DNA of 64,000 bases from Variovorax paradoxus (GCF_018614955.1 NZ_JAGGNV010000001.1:62001-126000); one strand, 5' to 3'; shown: positions 42,885 through 51,712, numbered from the stretch's first letter. The notes: generated by a model not told the origin, from the letters alone. Made by a program: numbers and translations.

Positions 42885-45410
42885 ATGGCCCGCGCCGACC
42901 CGCTCAAGAAATACAAGGCCAAGCGCAACTTCGCGCTCACGCCGGAACCGGCCGAAGGCGGCACCGAAAGTGCCCACGCGCGGCAGTTCGTCGTGCAGAA
43001 GCACTGGGCCACCCGCCTGCACTACGACGTGCGGCTCGAGCTCGACGGCGCGATGAAGAGCTGGGCCGTGCCCAAGGGCCCGAGCTACGACCGTCAAGTG
43101 AAGCGCATGGCCGTGCACGTCGAAGACCATCCGATCTCGTACAACAGCTTCGAAGGCACGATCCCGCCCAAGCAGTACGGCGCCGGCAAGGTCGTCATCT
43201 GGGACAAGGGCACCTGGACGCCGATCGGCGACCCGCACAAAGGCTATCGCGACGGCGACCTCAAGTTCGAGCTGCACGGCTACAAGCTGCGCGGCAAGTG
43301 GGTGCTGGTGCGCATCAAGAGCAAGGAGGAAAAGCAGAACGCCTGGCTGCTCATCAAGGAACGCGACGCCTACGAACGCCCTTCGGCCGAGTTCAGCGTC
43401 GTCGACGAGTTCCCGGACAGCGTGGCCGAGCTGCCGATGCCCAAGCCCCAGACGGAAGCGGCCGCCGCCCCTGCGACTGCATCCGCACCGGCGAAGAAGC
43501 GCGCCGGTGCGCGCGGCATGCCCGCGGGCGCGGTCAAGGCAGAGATGCCGCGGAAGTTGTCGCCGCTCCTGGCCACGCTGGTCGATGCGCCGCCGGGCCG
43601 GCCGAGCGAGTGGGTCTACGAGATCAAGTTCGACGGCTACCGCATGCTGGCGCGCATCGATGCAGACGGTGGCGTGCGGCTCATCACGCGCAACGGCCAC
43701 GACTGGAGCAGCCGCCTGCCGCACCTGGTGCAGGCGCTGGAGCGCATGAAGCTCAAGCCCGGCTGGCTCGACGGCGAGATCGTGGTGCTCGCCGAATCCG
43801 GCAGGACCGACTTCCAGGCGCTGCAGAACGCCTTCGAGAGCGCCAGGACGCAGGGAATCGAGTTCTTCCTGTTCGACGTGCCGTACTACGACGGCCACGA
43901 CCTGCGCGGCGTGCCGCTGGTCGAGCGGCGCGAGTTCCTGCGCGCGCTGCTCGCCAAGGCGCCGGCCGGCATCCGCTTGAGCGAAGCCTTCGATGCGCCG
44001 CCGAAGGACATCATCGCCTCGGCCTGCAAGCTCGGGCTCGAAGGCATCATCGGCAAGCGCAAGGAGAGCGGCTACAGCACGCGCCGCTCGACGGACTGGA
44101 TCAAGCTCAAGTGCAGCCAGCGGCAGGAGTTCGTCATCGGCGGCTACACCGACCCGAAGGGCTCGCGCATCGGCATCGGCTCGCTGCTGCTCGGCGTGCA
44201 CGACGATCAGGGCGATCTGGTGTACGCCGGCAAGGTCGGCACCGGCTTCGACGACCGCTCGCTCGCGGACATGCACCAACGCCTGCAGAAGATCGAGATC
44301 GACCACCGCCCCTTCAAGAACAAGACCGAGGACGAGCGCCACGCCCACTGGGTCAAGCCCACGCTGGTGGCGGAGATCACGTATTCGGAGTGGACCGCCG
44401 GCGGCCACATCCGGCACGGCGTGTTCCAGGCGCTGCGCACCGACAAGCCGGCCCGGGCGATCGTGCGCGAGAAGCCCGTGCACCTCGCTGACGCCGACAC
44501 CGGCCAGCAGCCCATCGCGCACACGCTGCCGCCGACGCTCAAGGTCACCCACCCCGAGCGCGTGATCGACCCGAAGAGCGGCGTGACCAAGGTCGAGCTG
44601 GTGCGCTTCTACGGCCTCGTCGCGCCGCTGATGATGGAGCACCTCAAGGGCCGGCCGGTGTCGATCGTGCGCGCGCCCACCGGCATTACCGGCGAGCTGT
44701 TCTTCCAGAAGCACCTGGACAAGGGCAGCATGCCAGGCATCCGGCAGCTCGACCCCGCCATCTGGCCGGGCCACGAGCAGATGCTCGAAGTCGCGACGCC
44801 CGAGGGGCTGCTGTCGGCCGCGCAGATGAACGTCATCGAGTTCCACACCTGGAACGCCGTGAAGACCGCGACCGGCAAGCCCGACCGCATGACCTTCGAC
44901 CTCGACCCGGGCGAGGGCGTCGGCTGGCCGGCGGTGCAGCATGGCGCCGAGGTCGTGCGCGTGTTCCTCAACGAGCTGGGCCTGGTGTCTTTCTGCAAGA
45001 CCACCGGCGGCAAGGGCCTGCACGTGGTAGTGCCGCTGCGCAAGCATCACGACTGGGACACGGTGAAGGATTTTTCGGAAGCCATCGTGCGCCACCTGGC
45101 GCGCACCCTGCCGAAGATGTTCGTCGCCAAGAGCGGCCCGCGCAACCGCGTGGGCAAGATCTTCATCGACTATTTGCGCAACGGCTTCGGCGCCACGACC
45201 GTCTGCGCCTGGTCCGCCCGCGCGCGGCCCGGGCTCGGCGTGTCGGTGCCGGTCGAGTGGGCGGAGGTGCACACGCTGACGGGCGGGGCGCAATGGACGG
45301 TGCGCAACATCCACACGCGGCTGGACAAGGGGAACGAGCCCTGGAAGGACTATGCGAAGTCGGCGCAGGGGATCGGGCCGGCGATGAGGATGCTGGGGTT
45401 TCGGGCCTGA
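42885..45410 (+). CDS. ligD: ATP-dependent DNA ligase LigD
   Basis: An 841-residue fused end-joining enzyme in the order phosphoesterase - ligase - polymerase. The phosphoesterase (about 1-190) has QKHWATRLHYDVRLELDG with His40, His46 and Asp48. The ligase (about 220-540) has Lys248 in YEIKFDGYR, the nucleotidyl-lysine, and motif V IKLKC. The polymerase/primase (about 560-841) has catalytic Asp672 and Asp674 in FDLDPGEG. It repairs double-strand breaks with Ku. The two genes upstream are translationally coupled to or near it. Confidence 0.96.
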   Translation: MARADPLKKYKAKRNFALTPEPAEGGTESAHARQFVVQKHWATRLHYDVRLELDGAMKSWAVPKGPSYDRQVKRMAVHVEDHPISYNSFEGTIPPKQYGAGKVVIWDKGTWTPIGDPHKGYRDGDLKFELHGYKLRGKWVLVRIKSKEEKQNAWLLIKERDAYERPSAEFSVVDEFPDSVAELPMPKPQTEAAAAPATASAPAKKRAGARGMPAGAVKAEMPRKLSPLLATLVDAPPGRPSEWVYEIKFDGYRMLARIDADGGVRLITRNGHDWSSRLPHLVQALERMKLKPGWLDGEIVVLAESGRTDFQALQNAFESARTQGIEFFLFDVPYYDGHDLRGVPLVERREFLRALLAKAPAGIRLSEAFDAPPKDIIASACKLGLEGIIGKRKESGYSTRRSTDWIKLKCSQRQEFVIGGYTDPKGSRIGIGSLLLGVHDDQGDLVYAGKVGTGFDDRSLADMHQRLQKIEIDHRPFKNKTEDERHAHWVKPTLVAEITYSEWTAGGHIRHGVFQALRTDKPARAIVREKPVHLADADTGQQPIAHTLPPTLKVTHPERVIDPKSGVTKVELVRFYGLVAPLMMEHLKGRPVSIVRAPTGITGELFFQKHLDKGSMPGIRQLDPAIWPGHEQMLEVATPEGLLSAAQMNVIEFHTWNAVKTATGKPDRMTFDLDPGEGVGWPAVQHGAEVVRVFLNELGLVSFCKTTGGKGLHVVVPLRKHHDWDTVKDFSEAIVRHLARTLPKMFVAKSGPRNRVGKIFIDYLRNGFGATTVCAWSARARPGLGVSVPVEWAEVHTLTGGAQWTVRNIHTRLDKGNEPWKDYAKSAQGIGPAMRMLGFRA

Positions 45411-45518
45411 GGGCCCCGCCCTACACGCGCTGCGGCCAAATGCCCACCACGGCCACGGTCCGCCGCACCTATGAATGGTCCCTCGGTCAGTTCGACCGTT
45501 TTCATTCAAGGGGCTGCC

Positions 45519-45830
45519 ATGGACAATTCTGATCAGGAAACTTTGACGCAAGGTTCCGCGCAATCGAACCCCGCTGAAGAGGGGGCCACCGCCGCAGAAC
45601 TCGCAAGGCGCGCAGCGCGCGAAGCGATCGACTCCGGAAAAGGCTACGCCCAGAACGCCATCAACGAGGCCGGCAAGAGACTGACGGCAGCGAAGGAGCA
45701 GGTGAGCCGAGCTGCCGACCAGGGGACTCACTATGTCTCCGAGCAACCCGCGCGCGCCGTAGCGATTGCAGCTGCCGGTGGCGCGATCCTCGGCGCTCTC
45801 CTGGTTGCCGCGATGCGCGGCCGCCGCTAG
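45519..45830 (+). CDS. DUF883/YqjD-like membrane-anchored protein
   Basis: A 103-residue protein with a charged, helical N-terminal part (GATAAELARRAAREAIDSGKGYAQNAINEAG; ends GATAAELARR and NAINEAG), a YVSEQPARAVAIAAAGGAILGALLVAAM C-terminal helix and an RGRR tail. This is the ElaB/YqjD/DUF883 pattern, proteins that bind ribosomes near the membrane in stationary phase. AAGGGG precedes ATG 45519; an in-frame ATG at 45471 is possible. Confidence 0.75.
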   Translation: MDNSDQETLTQGSAQSNPAEEGATAAELARRAAREAIDSGKGYAQNAINEAGKRLTAAKEQVSRAADQGTHYVSEQPARAVAIAAAGGAILGALLVAAMRGRR

Positions 45831-45854
45831 TCCCACACGCAACCGGAGAACAAG

Positions 45855-46124
45855 ATGAACATCGTTATTTGGCTGGTGGTCGGCGGGCTTATCGGCTGGG
45901 TCGCCAGCATGATCATGAAGACGAATGCGCAGCAGGGTTTGGTCCTCAATATCGTGGTGGGCATCATCGGTTCGATGATCGGCGGCTGGCTCATCGCGCC
46001 TCTGCTCGGCGCGGCCACGGTCAATCAGAACGATTTCAGTGTTCGAGGGCTGGTGGCCTCCCTGATCGGCGCGGTCATCCTGCTCGCAGTGGTGAACCTT
46101 GTGCGGCGAGGGCGCGTGCGGTAG
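45855..46124 (+). CDS. GlsB/YeaQ/YmgE family stress membrane protein
   Basis: An 89-residue integral membrane protein with three helices. Family marks are WLVVGGLIGWVASMIMK, GLVLNIVVGIIGSMIGGWLI and FSVRGLVASLIGAVILLAVVNLVRR. It is a transglycosylase-associated stress protein of unknown mechanism, often under stress sigma factor control. CCGGAG precedes the ATG. Confidence 0.9.
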   Translation: MNIVIWLVVGGLIGWVASMIMKTNAQQGLVLNIVVGIIGSMIGGWLIAPLLGAATVNQNDFSVRGLVASLIGAVILLAVVNLVRRGRVR

Positions 46125-46136
46125 CTCGCCTGGGCG

Positions 46137-46325
46137 GTGAAGATCGCCACGTTCAACGTGAACGGCATCAACGGCCGCCTGCCGCGCCTGCTGGAGTGGC
46201 TGGAGGAATCACGGCCGGATGTCGCCGGCCTGCAGGAAATCAAGACCAGCGGGGATCGCTTTCCCGGCGCGGCCATCGAAGCCGCCGGAGGACCGCTACG
46301 CTCAGGAAGGCCCATCATCAGCTGA
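46137..46325 (+). pseudogene. xthA: Truncated exonuclease III gene (xthA fragment)
   Basis: A 62-residue frame whose first 50 residues match the N-terminus of exonuclease III/AP endonuclease: KIATFNVNGINGRLPRLLEWLEESRPDVAGLQEIKT, with FPGAAIEAAG after it (Asn and Glu of the metal site are present). The normal protein is about 260 residues; here the frame breaks after GG and stops within 11 residues. The rest of the gene is not found downstream, so it is a broken remnant. It lies between stress genes and the BrkB gene, beside the end-joining operon. Confidence 0.75.
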
Positions 46326-46443
46326 AGATGCCGGGGTTCCGCGGATGAGGGCTCCCGCCTTGCTGTACCCATGACAATCGCCATGCAGCGGCAGCAGTCC
46401 TTTCGGCCGCGAAGCCAGCCGATTCATCCTCTTTCAGCGATAC

Positions 46444-47265
46444 ATGTTCACCCTGACCCGCCTGACAATCCAACGCGCCAGGAAAGAGCGCTTGCCCCAG
46501 GTCGCCGGGAGCCTGACGTTCACGACCTTGCTGTCCATCGTGCCCTTGCTGGCAGCGAGCTTCGCGCTGCTCACGCGATTCCCGATCTTCAGGCGGTTCA
46601 AGGACGCGCTTCAGGAGCTCTTGTTGAGCAGGCTGCTTCCAGCGGACATAGCACGCACAGTGCTGAAGTACCTGAACCAGTTCGCCGCGAACGCCAGCGG
46701 CCTGACCTGGGTCGGCTCGCTCTTCTTGCTGGGCACAGCCATCGCGATGTTGCTGACCGTGGAGAACGCACTGAACCAGATGTGGAAGGTCAGGAAGAAT
46801 CGGCCGTTCTTCAGGAGGGTCGGCTTGTACCTGCTGATGTTGGCCGTCGGGCCACCCGTTCTGGGCCTGAGCCTGTGGGCAACGTCGTATTTGCTGGGCA
46901 TTTCCATGGGCCTGATCGGCGCGCTGCCGCCATCGCTCGCATTCGTGCTCGACCTCGGGCCGCTCATGCTCGGCGTGACCGTACTGACGAGCATGTTCTA
47001 CCTCGTTCCGAACACCAAGGTACGGCTTCGCGACGCCTTCGCGGGCGGCTTGATCGCCAGCGTGGCTTTCGAACTCGGCAAGCGCGGCTTTACCACCTAC
47101 CTCGTCAAGGTGCCAACGTACAAGGCGCTGTATGGGGCGTTCGCGGCTCTCCCCATGTTCTTGCTGTGGGTGTACTTCTCGTGGTTGGTCACGCTGGTCG
47201 CGGCCATGATGACGGCCAACCTGGCGCTCACCCGACGGCGAGCGGCAGGCACCGTAACGCGATGA
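46444..47265 (+). CDS. YihY/BrkB-family membrane protein
   Basis: A 273-residue inner-membrane protein with about six helices. It carries QVAGSLTFTTLLSIVPLLAAS (the family's AxxLTFxTLLAxVPLL motif), WVGSLFLLGTAIAMLLTVENALNQMW and FVWY-like LLWVYFSWLVTLVAA. The family was once called ribonuclease BN in error; real function is unknown. Its stop overlaps (ATGA) the apparent start of the SUMF1-like gene. Confidence 0.88.
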   Translation: MFTLTRLTIQRARKERLPQVAGSLTFTTLLSIVPLLAASFALLTRFPIFRRFKDALQELLLSRLLPADIARTVLKYLNQFAANASGLTWVGSLFLLGTAIAMLLTVENALNQMWKVRKNRPFFRRVGLYLLMLAVGPPVLGLSLWATSYLLGISMGLIGALPPSLAFVLDLGPLMLGVTVLTSMFYLVPNTKVRLRDAFAGGLIASVAFELGKRGFTTYLVKVPTYKALYGAFAALPMFLLWVYFSWLVTLVAAMMTANLALTRRRAAGTVTR

Positions 47266-47336
47266 CCACGATGACGACGGCCGCACCGTAGCGTCTGGCT
47301 TGTCTGGCGCTCGCTCTGCTGTCCGCCTGCAGCGGC

Positions 47337-48314
47337 GTGCTTTCCCCCAAGACCTCCTCCGGCGCAGAGAAAGTGCGTCCTGCAGTCGTCGAGAACAGCC
47401 TCGGCATGAAATTCGTCCGCGTGCCTGCCGGAGATTTCGTGATGGGCAGCGATGAGCGTGCCGAGAGCTTGGCGCGCGTCTTCCCGCAATACACACCGGA
47501 AGACCTGCAAGTCCTCGGTGACGAAGCGCCGCGGCACGCGGTGCGCATCACCCGCGCGTTCTATCTGGGCCAGCATGAAGTGACGGTCGACCAGTTCCGG
47601 CTGTTCGTCGAACGCTCAGGCTACGTGCCCGAGTCCATCGCAGACGGCACCGGCGGCTATGGCTACAACCCCGCCTACGACCCCGCCAGTTCGGCGCGCG
47701 GCGACGCCTTCGAAGGGCGCAGCCCCCAATACTCGTGGCGCAACCCCGGCTTCCCCCAGGCCGGCGACCACCCGGTGGTCAACGTCAGCTGGAACGACGC
47801 TACCGCCATGGCGCGCTGGCTCAGCCAACGCGAAGGCGTGGTCTACCGCCTCCCGACCGAAGCCGAGTGGGAATACGCGTGCCGAGCCGGCAGCTCGACC
47901 CGCTACAACACCGGCGACGAACCCGCCAGCCTTCTCGGCGCCGCAGCGCTCCTGGATCTGGACACCGCGCAACGCTGGCCGCGCCGACGCCCCTACGCGT
48001 TGCCCGGCCATGACGGCCATGTGTTCACCGCCCCGGTCGGAAGCTTCGCGCCCAATGCCTTCGGGCTTTTCGACATGCACGGGAACGTGTGGGAGTGGGT
48101 CGCCGACTGGTACGGCGAGCACTACTACGCAGAGTCCCCTCGGAACGATCCGCAGGGCCCGGGCACTGGAGAGCTCCACGTGCGCCGCGGCGGCTCGTGG
48201 GCCAGCTCGGCCTTGTACGCGCGGTCGTCGTACCGAAACTGGAATACGGCCCAGACCCGCTACGCGCTGGTGGGCATGCGCCTTCTGCGAGAGGTGAGGG
48301 CGCGGGAAGAATGA
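47337..48314 (+). CDS. SUMF1/sulfatase-modifying-factor-fold protein, start region disrupted
   Basis: A 325-residue frame from GTG 47337 with the FGE-sulfatase domain: EVTVDQFRLFVERSGY, PVVNVSWNDATAMARWLSQ, RLPTEAEWEYACRAGS, DMHGNVWEWVADWYG and RRGGSW. The active-site cysteines of formylglycine-generating enzyme are absent (YARSSYRNWN instead), so it is not a sulfatase activator. In the same frame upstream an ATG at 47262 overlaps the BrkB stop. It begins MTTMTTAAP, then TAG 47289-47291, then RLACLALALLSACSG, a lipoprotein signal peptide. So the natural gene seems to start at 47262 and to carry an amber stop at codon 10. GTG 47337 would lose the signal. Confidence 0.75.
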   Translation: MLSPKTSSGAEKVRPAVVENSLGMKFVRVPAGDFVMGSDERAESLARVFPQYTPEDLQVLGDEAPRHAVRITRAFYLGQHEVTVDQFRLFVERSGYVPESIADGTGGYGYNPAYDPASSARGDAFEGRSPQYSWRNPGFPQAGDHPVVNVSWNDATAMARWLSQREGVVYRLPTEAEWEYACRAGSSTRYNTGDEPASLLGAAALLDLDTAQRWPRRRPYALPGHDGHVFTAPVGSFAPNAFGLFDMHGNVWEWVADWYGEHYYAESPRNDPQGPGTGELHVRRGGSWASSALYARSSYRNWNTAQTRYALVGMRLLREVRAREE

Positions 48315-48420
48315 AGCGCGACCTTTGGCGGCCACGCCTCAGGCCGCCTGCTCGGCAACCAGCCAGAGCTGCGCTCCTTGCTGCGGCGTCGAGGCCCAGG
48401 TCACGCGTTCATGTAGGCGG

Positions 48421-48819
48421 CTACTTTGAGTTGAGCCTGGCGGCCGTGTCCCCCGTCCCGATCCAGCGGCTGATCTTGGTGTCGTCTTTCCACGTAAAGA
48501 CCTGGACCCATTCGGACTCGTGCACCTTGCCGTCCGGAAGCGCTCTGCCCTTGATGCGGCCGAGGACTGTCACGTGCTTGGGCCCTTCGAGGAACTCGCG
48601 AGGCTCGAACTCCAGGATCTCATCGGCCTGCGCGAGCTTTCCGAAGAATTCGGCCACCTTCTGCTTGCCCTTGCAGGTTCCGCCATAGGGCGTACCGGTT
48701 GCCGGGCTGCCGAAGAATCGCCATTCCACGTCATCTGCAAGGAGCTCGAGGAGGGCCGGAATGTCGCGGCTGGCGAACGCCACATAGCCTTGCTTCGCGA
48801 TCTCGGTGGGGGTACCCAT
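48421..48819 (-). CDS. SnoaL-like / NTF2-fold protein
   Basis: A 132-residue single-domain protein. The NTF2/SnoaL fold is suggested by TEIAKQGYVAFASRDIPALLELLADDVEWRFFG (ends QGYVAFASRD and DDVEWRFFG), then VAEFFGKLAQ, a beta-sheet run (VTVLGRIKGRA) and SEWVQVFTWKDDTKISRWIG. Such folds include small isomerases and binding proteins; the substrate is unknown. AAGGAGAC precedes the start. Confidence 0.85.
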   Translation of the reverse strand: MGTPTEIAKQGYVAFASRDIPALLELLADDVEWRFFGSPATGTPYGGTCKGKQKVAEFFGKLAQADEILEFEPREFLEGPKHVTVLGRIKGRALPDGKVHESEWVQVFTWKDDTKISRWIGTGDTAARLNSK

Positions 48820-49052
48820 GGCGCGTCTCCTTGTGGATTGAAAGGGGCGAATAGTTTAGTACTACACGCACAAGATGCAACCCGCTGCCTGTCGCCTCAT
48901 GCTGTGGCACGTTCAAGTGCGATGGCCGTACGCATTGCTCACAGATGACTTCGTGTGAAGAGGCGATGTACTTCTTGAAGAACTGTCCTGGGGCGAAGAT
49001 GGACGGGAATGGCGAGGGGTGCCTTTTGAGAAGCAGTGGTGTCGGTGAGCGC
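48820..49052. other. Gene-poor stretch before the palindrome
   Basis: No credible coding frame. It should contain the promoter of the SnoaL-like gene (minus strand); AAGTAGTA-like AT-rich sequence near 48855-48870 may be part of it, but no clear -35/-10 pair was set. Confidence 0.35.
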
Positions 49053-49076
49053 GAGGCACCTTCATGAAGGTGCCTC
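49053..49076. repeat. Perfect 24-bp palindrome
   Basis: GAGGCACCTT-CATG-AAGGTGCCTC is perfectly self-complementary. It lies five bases before the left end of the MITE-like element. It may be a terminator-like hairpin or the insertion target; some IS families prefer palindromes. Confidence 0.8.
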
Positions 49077-49081
49077 GTGCC

Positions 49082-49242
49082 GCCTAGGAGTCTGCGCGGC
49101 AGAAGGATTGAAAAATGAACCGCAAAATTTTGACCTCTCAGAATCGCGCAGGAGCGTTTTTTTTGAAGTACCTAAGGGGTCAAGGACCCCTCAAACTGCC
49201 ACTTTTTCGGGCGCACAGCTTCTGCCGCGCAGACTCCTAGGC
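49082..49242. mobile_element. 161-bp MITE-like element with 24-bp inverted ends
   Basis: The ends 49082-49105 and 49219-49242 are perfect inverted repeats of 24 bases (GCCTAGGAGTCTGCGCGGCA then GAAG). Inside is AT-richer, non-coding DNA and a smaller hairpin (AGGGGTC/GACCCCT, 49175-49191). There is no transposase, so it would be a non-autonomous element moved in trans. CTAG occurs at both outer edges and could be a duplicated target. From memory the ends recall IS1182-type elements of betaproteobacteria; a search must decide. Confidence 0.7.
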
Positions 49243-49295
49243 CCCAAAGTTGCCTTTCGACGACCAGAATCCGATTGGGTACTTCTTACTCGCTG

Positions 49296-49463
49296 ATCTA
49301 TGGCGAATGGCGCGTCTCTCTCAAATGCCAAATCAGTGATTGCCTGGCGGACGTCGCCGTAGTCGTGAACGACCTGGTCGACTGAATAGCCAAGCTTCAG
49401 CAGTTCTCTTCCATGCGCAGCGGCGCTCAGGCCCAGTTCAGACAAAGCCATAGGTGCACACAT
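49296..49463 (-). pseudogene. Fragment of a sensor histidine kinase N-terminal region
   Basis: On the minus strand 56 codons match the conserved middle of a betaproteobacterial sensor kinase family: ELGLSAAAHGRELLKLG, then YSVDQVVHDYGDVRQAITDLAFERDAPFAID. Similarity ends abruptly at 49296, about 50 bases before the MITE-like element; the frame continues only into unrelated sequence. No kinase core is present in the window on either side, so this is a relic left by a rearrangement or insertion. Confidence 0.6.
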
Positions 49464-49798
49464 TGGAGAGAAGGGAGCCTATGGCGCCGGACTCACGCAA
49501 GAAGGTGGGCATGCCGCCCGACTCCTTGTGGGACCGACACCTGCGGACAGCTGCAAGTTGCTTAAGCCTTGAACGCCGTGTCGCCGGCGTTGTCGACCTG
49601 ATCCGCCCGCGGGGGGCGCCATCCACAAGGATGTATGGCCGAGTACTCCGGCGACAGCTCGCGCACGTTGGCCAGCGTCGGCGCGGAGATGAGTCTCTAC
49701 GCTGGCTTACAACTTCAAGAGTAGTACTTTCTTGTTGTTTCTCGCGCACGCAAGGACTAAGCTGGCGCCCGTCGGACAAAGACAAAAAAGGAGGAACG
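49464..49798. other. Intergenic region before the copper oxidase gene
   Basis: About 335 bases without a supported gene. It includes a 23-base exact match (49643-49665) to a place inside the DUF2894 gene (52972-52994), reading RELSPEY on the minus strand in both, perhaps a tiny relic. The AT-rich part 49710-49745 probably carries the oxidase promoter. A strong AAAGGAGGAA ribosome site ends the region. Confidence 0.4.
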
Positions 49799-51712
49799 AT
49801 GACCACCGTTCCATCGGCGCGCGCCTTGCGCGGGCTTGCTTGTGCATCCCTGGTGTTCCTGGCTTTGTGCGGCGGTGACGACGGAGGCGGCGCCCGAGCG
49901 CAGAGCGCCAGCCCGGCGCTGGCGGACACGTCCGCATCGAGCAACAGGCCGGCACCGCCAGACGGACAGCCGGCGGTCCTGACCAGTCCGACCCCCGGCA
50001 TCAAGTTCGCCAGCCGCAGCGCGACCTTCGTCTGGACCAACACCGGCGCCAACCAGTACGGCTTTTCGATCCAGTCGGCCACCTCGGCGACACCGGTGGT
50101 CGATACCGTGACCAGCGCGACCACGCTGACGGTGACGAACCTGCCCATCGACGGCGCGGGGCTCGTGGTCCGGCTGCGCTCCCGATTCAAGGGAAAGTGG
50201 CTGCCGGCCAACGAGTACCAGTTCACGGCAGCCGGATATACCGCGGCGCAGTCCACCGCCGCCGTCAAGCCCTGGTCCGATCCGATCGCGCTGCCGCTCG
50301 TGCCCGCCTCGGCCGCCAACCTGCCGGACGGCAAGCTGCTGCTGTGGGCAGCCCGCTCGCCCACCAGCTTCAGCACGAGCAGCAGCGAGGCCTACACCTA
50401 CACCTCGGTGTTCGACCCCGCCACGCGATCGTCGAGCCCCATGACGGTCACGGCCACCGGCCACCAGATGTTCTGCCCCGGCCTCAGCATGCTGGCCGAC
50501 GGCAGCGTGCTGGTCACCGGCGGCAGCGATGCGACGAAGACCTCGATATACGACCCGGCGCTGGGAGGCTGGGCGACGGGTGCGCAACTCGGGATCGCAC
50601 GTGCCTACCAGTCCAGCACGACCATGTCCGACGGCTCCGTCTTCACGGTCGGGGGTTCGTGGAACGGCGGGCTCGGCGGCAAGTATGGCGAGGTGTGGTC
50701 GGCCAGCACCAGGACCTGGCGCACGCTGGCCGGCGTACCGGCCAACATGCCGGACGCGAGCAATGTCTCCAACCCGCCGCTGGCCGGTCCGGATGCGGCC
50801 GGGGTCTACCGCGGCGACAACCACATGTGGCTGTTCGGCGCCGCCGGCGGCTGGGTGTTCCATGCCGGTCCCGCCGCCGCGATGCACTGGATCGACACGC
50901 GCGGCAGCGGTGCCATCCTGCAGGCCGGCCCGCGCAGCGACGATCCCTACGCCATGACCGCCAGCGCCGTGATGTACGACATCGGCAAGATCCTCAAGCT
51001 CGGCGGCGCGCCGAACCACGACAGCGGCAACGCCTTCAATACTGCCTACATCATCGACATCAACGCGGGCCCGCCGAACCCAGCTACCGTGCGCAAGGTC
51101 TCGCCCATGGCCTATGGCCGCACCTTCGTCAACAGCGTAGTGCTGCCCAACGGCGAGGTGTTCGTGATGGGCGGCCAGACGCAGCCCGTGACCTTCTCCG
51201 ACTCCTACAGCGTGCTGGCTGCCGAGCTGTGGAGCCCGGTGTTCGAGCGCTTCATCACCCTGCCGCCGATGCAGAAACCGCGCAACTACCACAGCGTGGC
51301 GCTGCTGCTGCTGGACGGACGCGTGCTGGCGGGCGGCGGCGGGCTGTGCGGCTGCCCTGCCGACCACCCGGACGCGGAGATCTATACGCCGCCCTACCTG
51401 CTGGCGCCGGACGGAACGCCCGCACCGCGACCGGCCATCACGGCCGCGCCGGCCACCGCCACGTGGGGCAGCCAGATCGCCGTGGCCACCGACCGCGCGG
51501 CGGCCAGCTTTGCACTGGTGCGCATGGCGTCAGCCACCCACTCGGTCAACACCGACCAGCGTCGCATCCCGCTCGCCTTCACCGGCACCGCAGGGAACTA
51601 CCAGCTGGGCATTCCGGCCGATCGCGGCGTGGTGCTGCCGGGCAACTACATGCTGTTCGCGCTGGACGGCAGCGGCGTGCCCAGCGTGGCGCGCACCATC
51701 AACATCCGCTAG
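49799..51712 (+). CDS. Galactose oxidase-like radical copper oxidase
   Basis: A 637-residue exported enzyme with a Kelch propeller and C-terminal DUF1929 domain. All radical-copper features of galactose oxidase are visible: the cross-link Cys in HQMFCPGLSML, Tyr in ARAYQSSTTMSDG, the stacking Trp in VGGSWNGG, the axial Tyr and His in RNYHSVALLLLDGR, and the last His in ATHSVNTDQRRIPL. It should oxidise a primary alcohol to aldehyde, making hydrogen peroxide. The N-terminus has a hydrophobic leader (ALRGLACASLVFLALCGG). An N-terminal Fn3-like part (about 55-145) precedes the propeller. The cytochrome and SCO genes follow directly. Confidence 0.88.
   Translation: MTTVPSARALRGLACASLVFLALCGGDDGGGARAQSASPALADTSASSNRPAPPDGQPAVLTSPTPGIKFASRSATFVWTNTGANQYGFSIQSATSATPVVDTVTSATTLTVTNLPIDGAGLVVRLRSRFKGKWLPANEYQFTAAGYTAAQSTAAVKPWSDPIALPLVPASAANLPDGKLLLWAARSPTSFSTSSSEAYTYTSVFDPATRSSSPMTVTATGHQMFCPGLSMLADGSVLVTGGSDATKTSIYDPALGGWATGAQLGIARAYQSSTTMSDGSVFTVGGSWNGGLGGKYGEVWSASTRTWRTLAGVPANMPDASNVSNPPLAGPDAAGVYRGDNHMWLFGAAGGWVFHAGPAAAMHWIDTRGSGAILQAGPRSDDPYAMTASAVMYDIGKILKLGGAPNHDSGNAFNTAYIIDINAGPPNPATVRKVSPMAYGRTFVNSVVLPNGEVFVMGGQTQPVTFSDSYSVLAAELWSPVFERFITLPPMQKPRNYHSVALLLLDGRVLAGGGGLCGCPADHPDAEIYTPPYLLAPDGTPAPRPAITAAPATATWGSQIAVATDRAAASFALVRMASATHSVNTDQRRIPLAFTGTAGNYQLGIPADRGVVLPGNYMLFALDGSGVPSVARTINIR

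Noticed and set aside
41739..45842. A 1367-codon open frame antisense to ku and ligD
   Set aside because: It is a high-GC shadow: it lies exactly opposite genes with clear domains, is rich in Arg, His and Ala, and has no ribosome site or domain.
47337..48314. Calling the SUMF1-like gene a formylglycine-generating enzyme
   Set aside because: The active-site cysteines are replaced and no sulfatase gene is near.
49643..49665. 23-base direct match to 52972-52994 as a functional repeat
   Set aside because: Both read RELSPEY on the minus strand, so it is most simply a coding relic or a chance match; there are only two copies and no structure.
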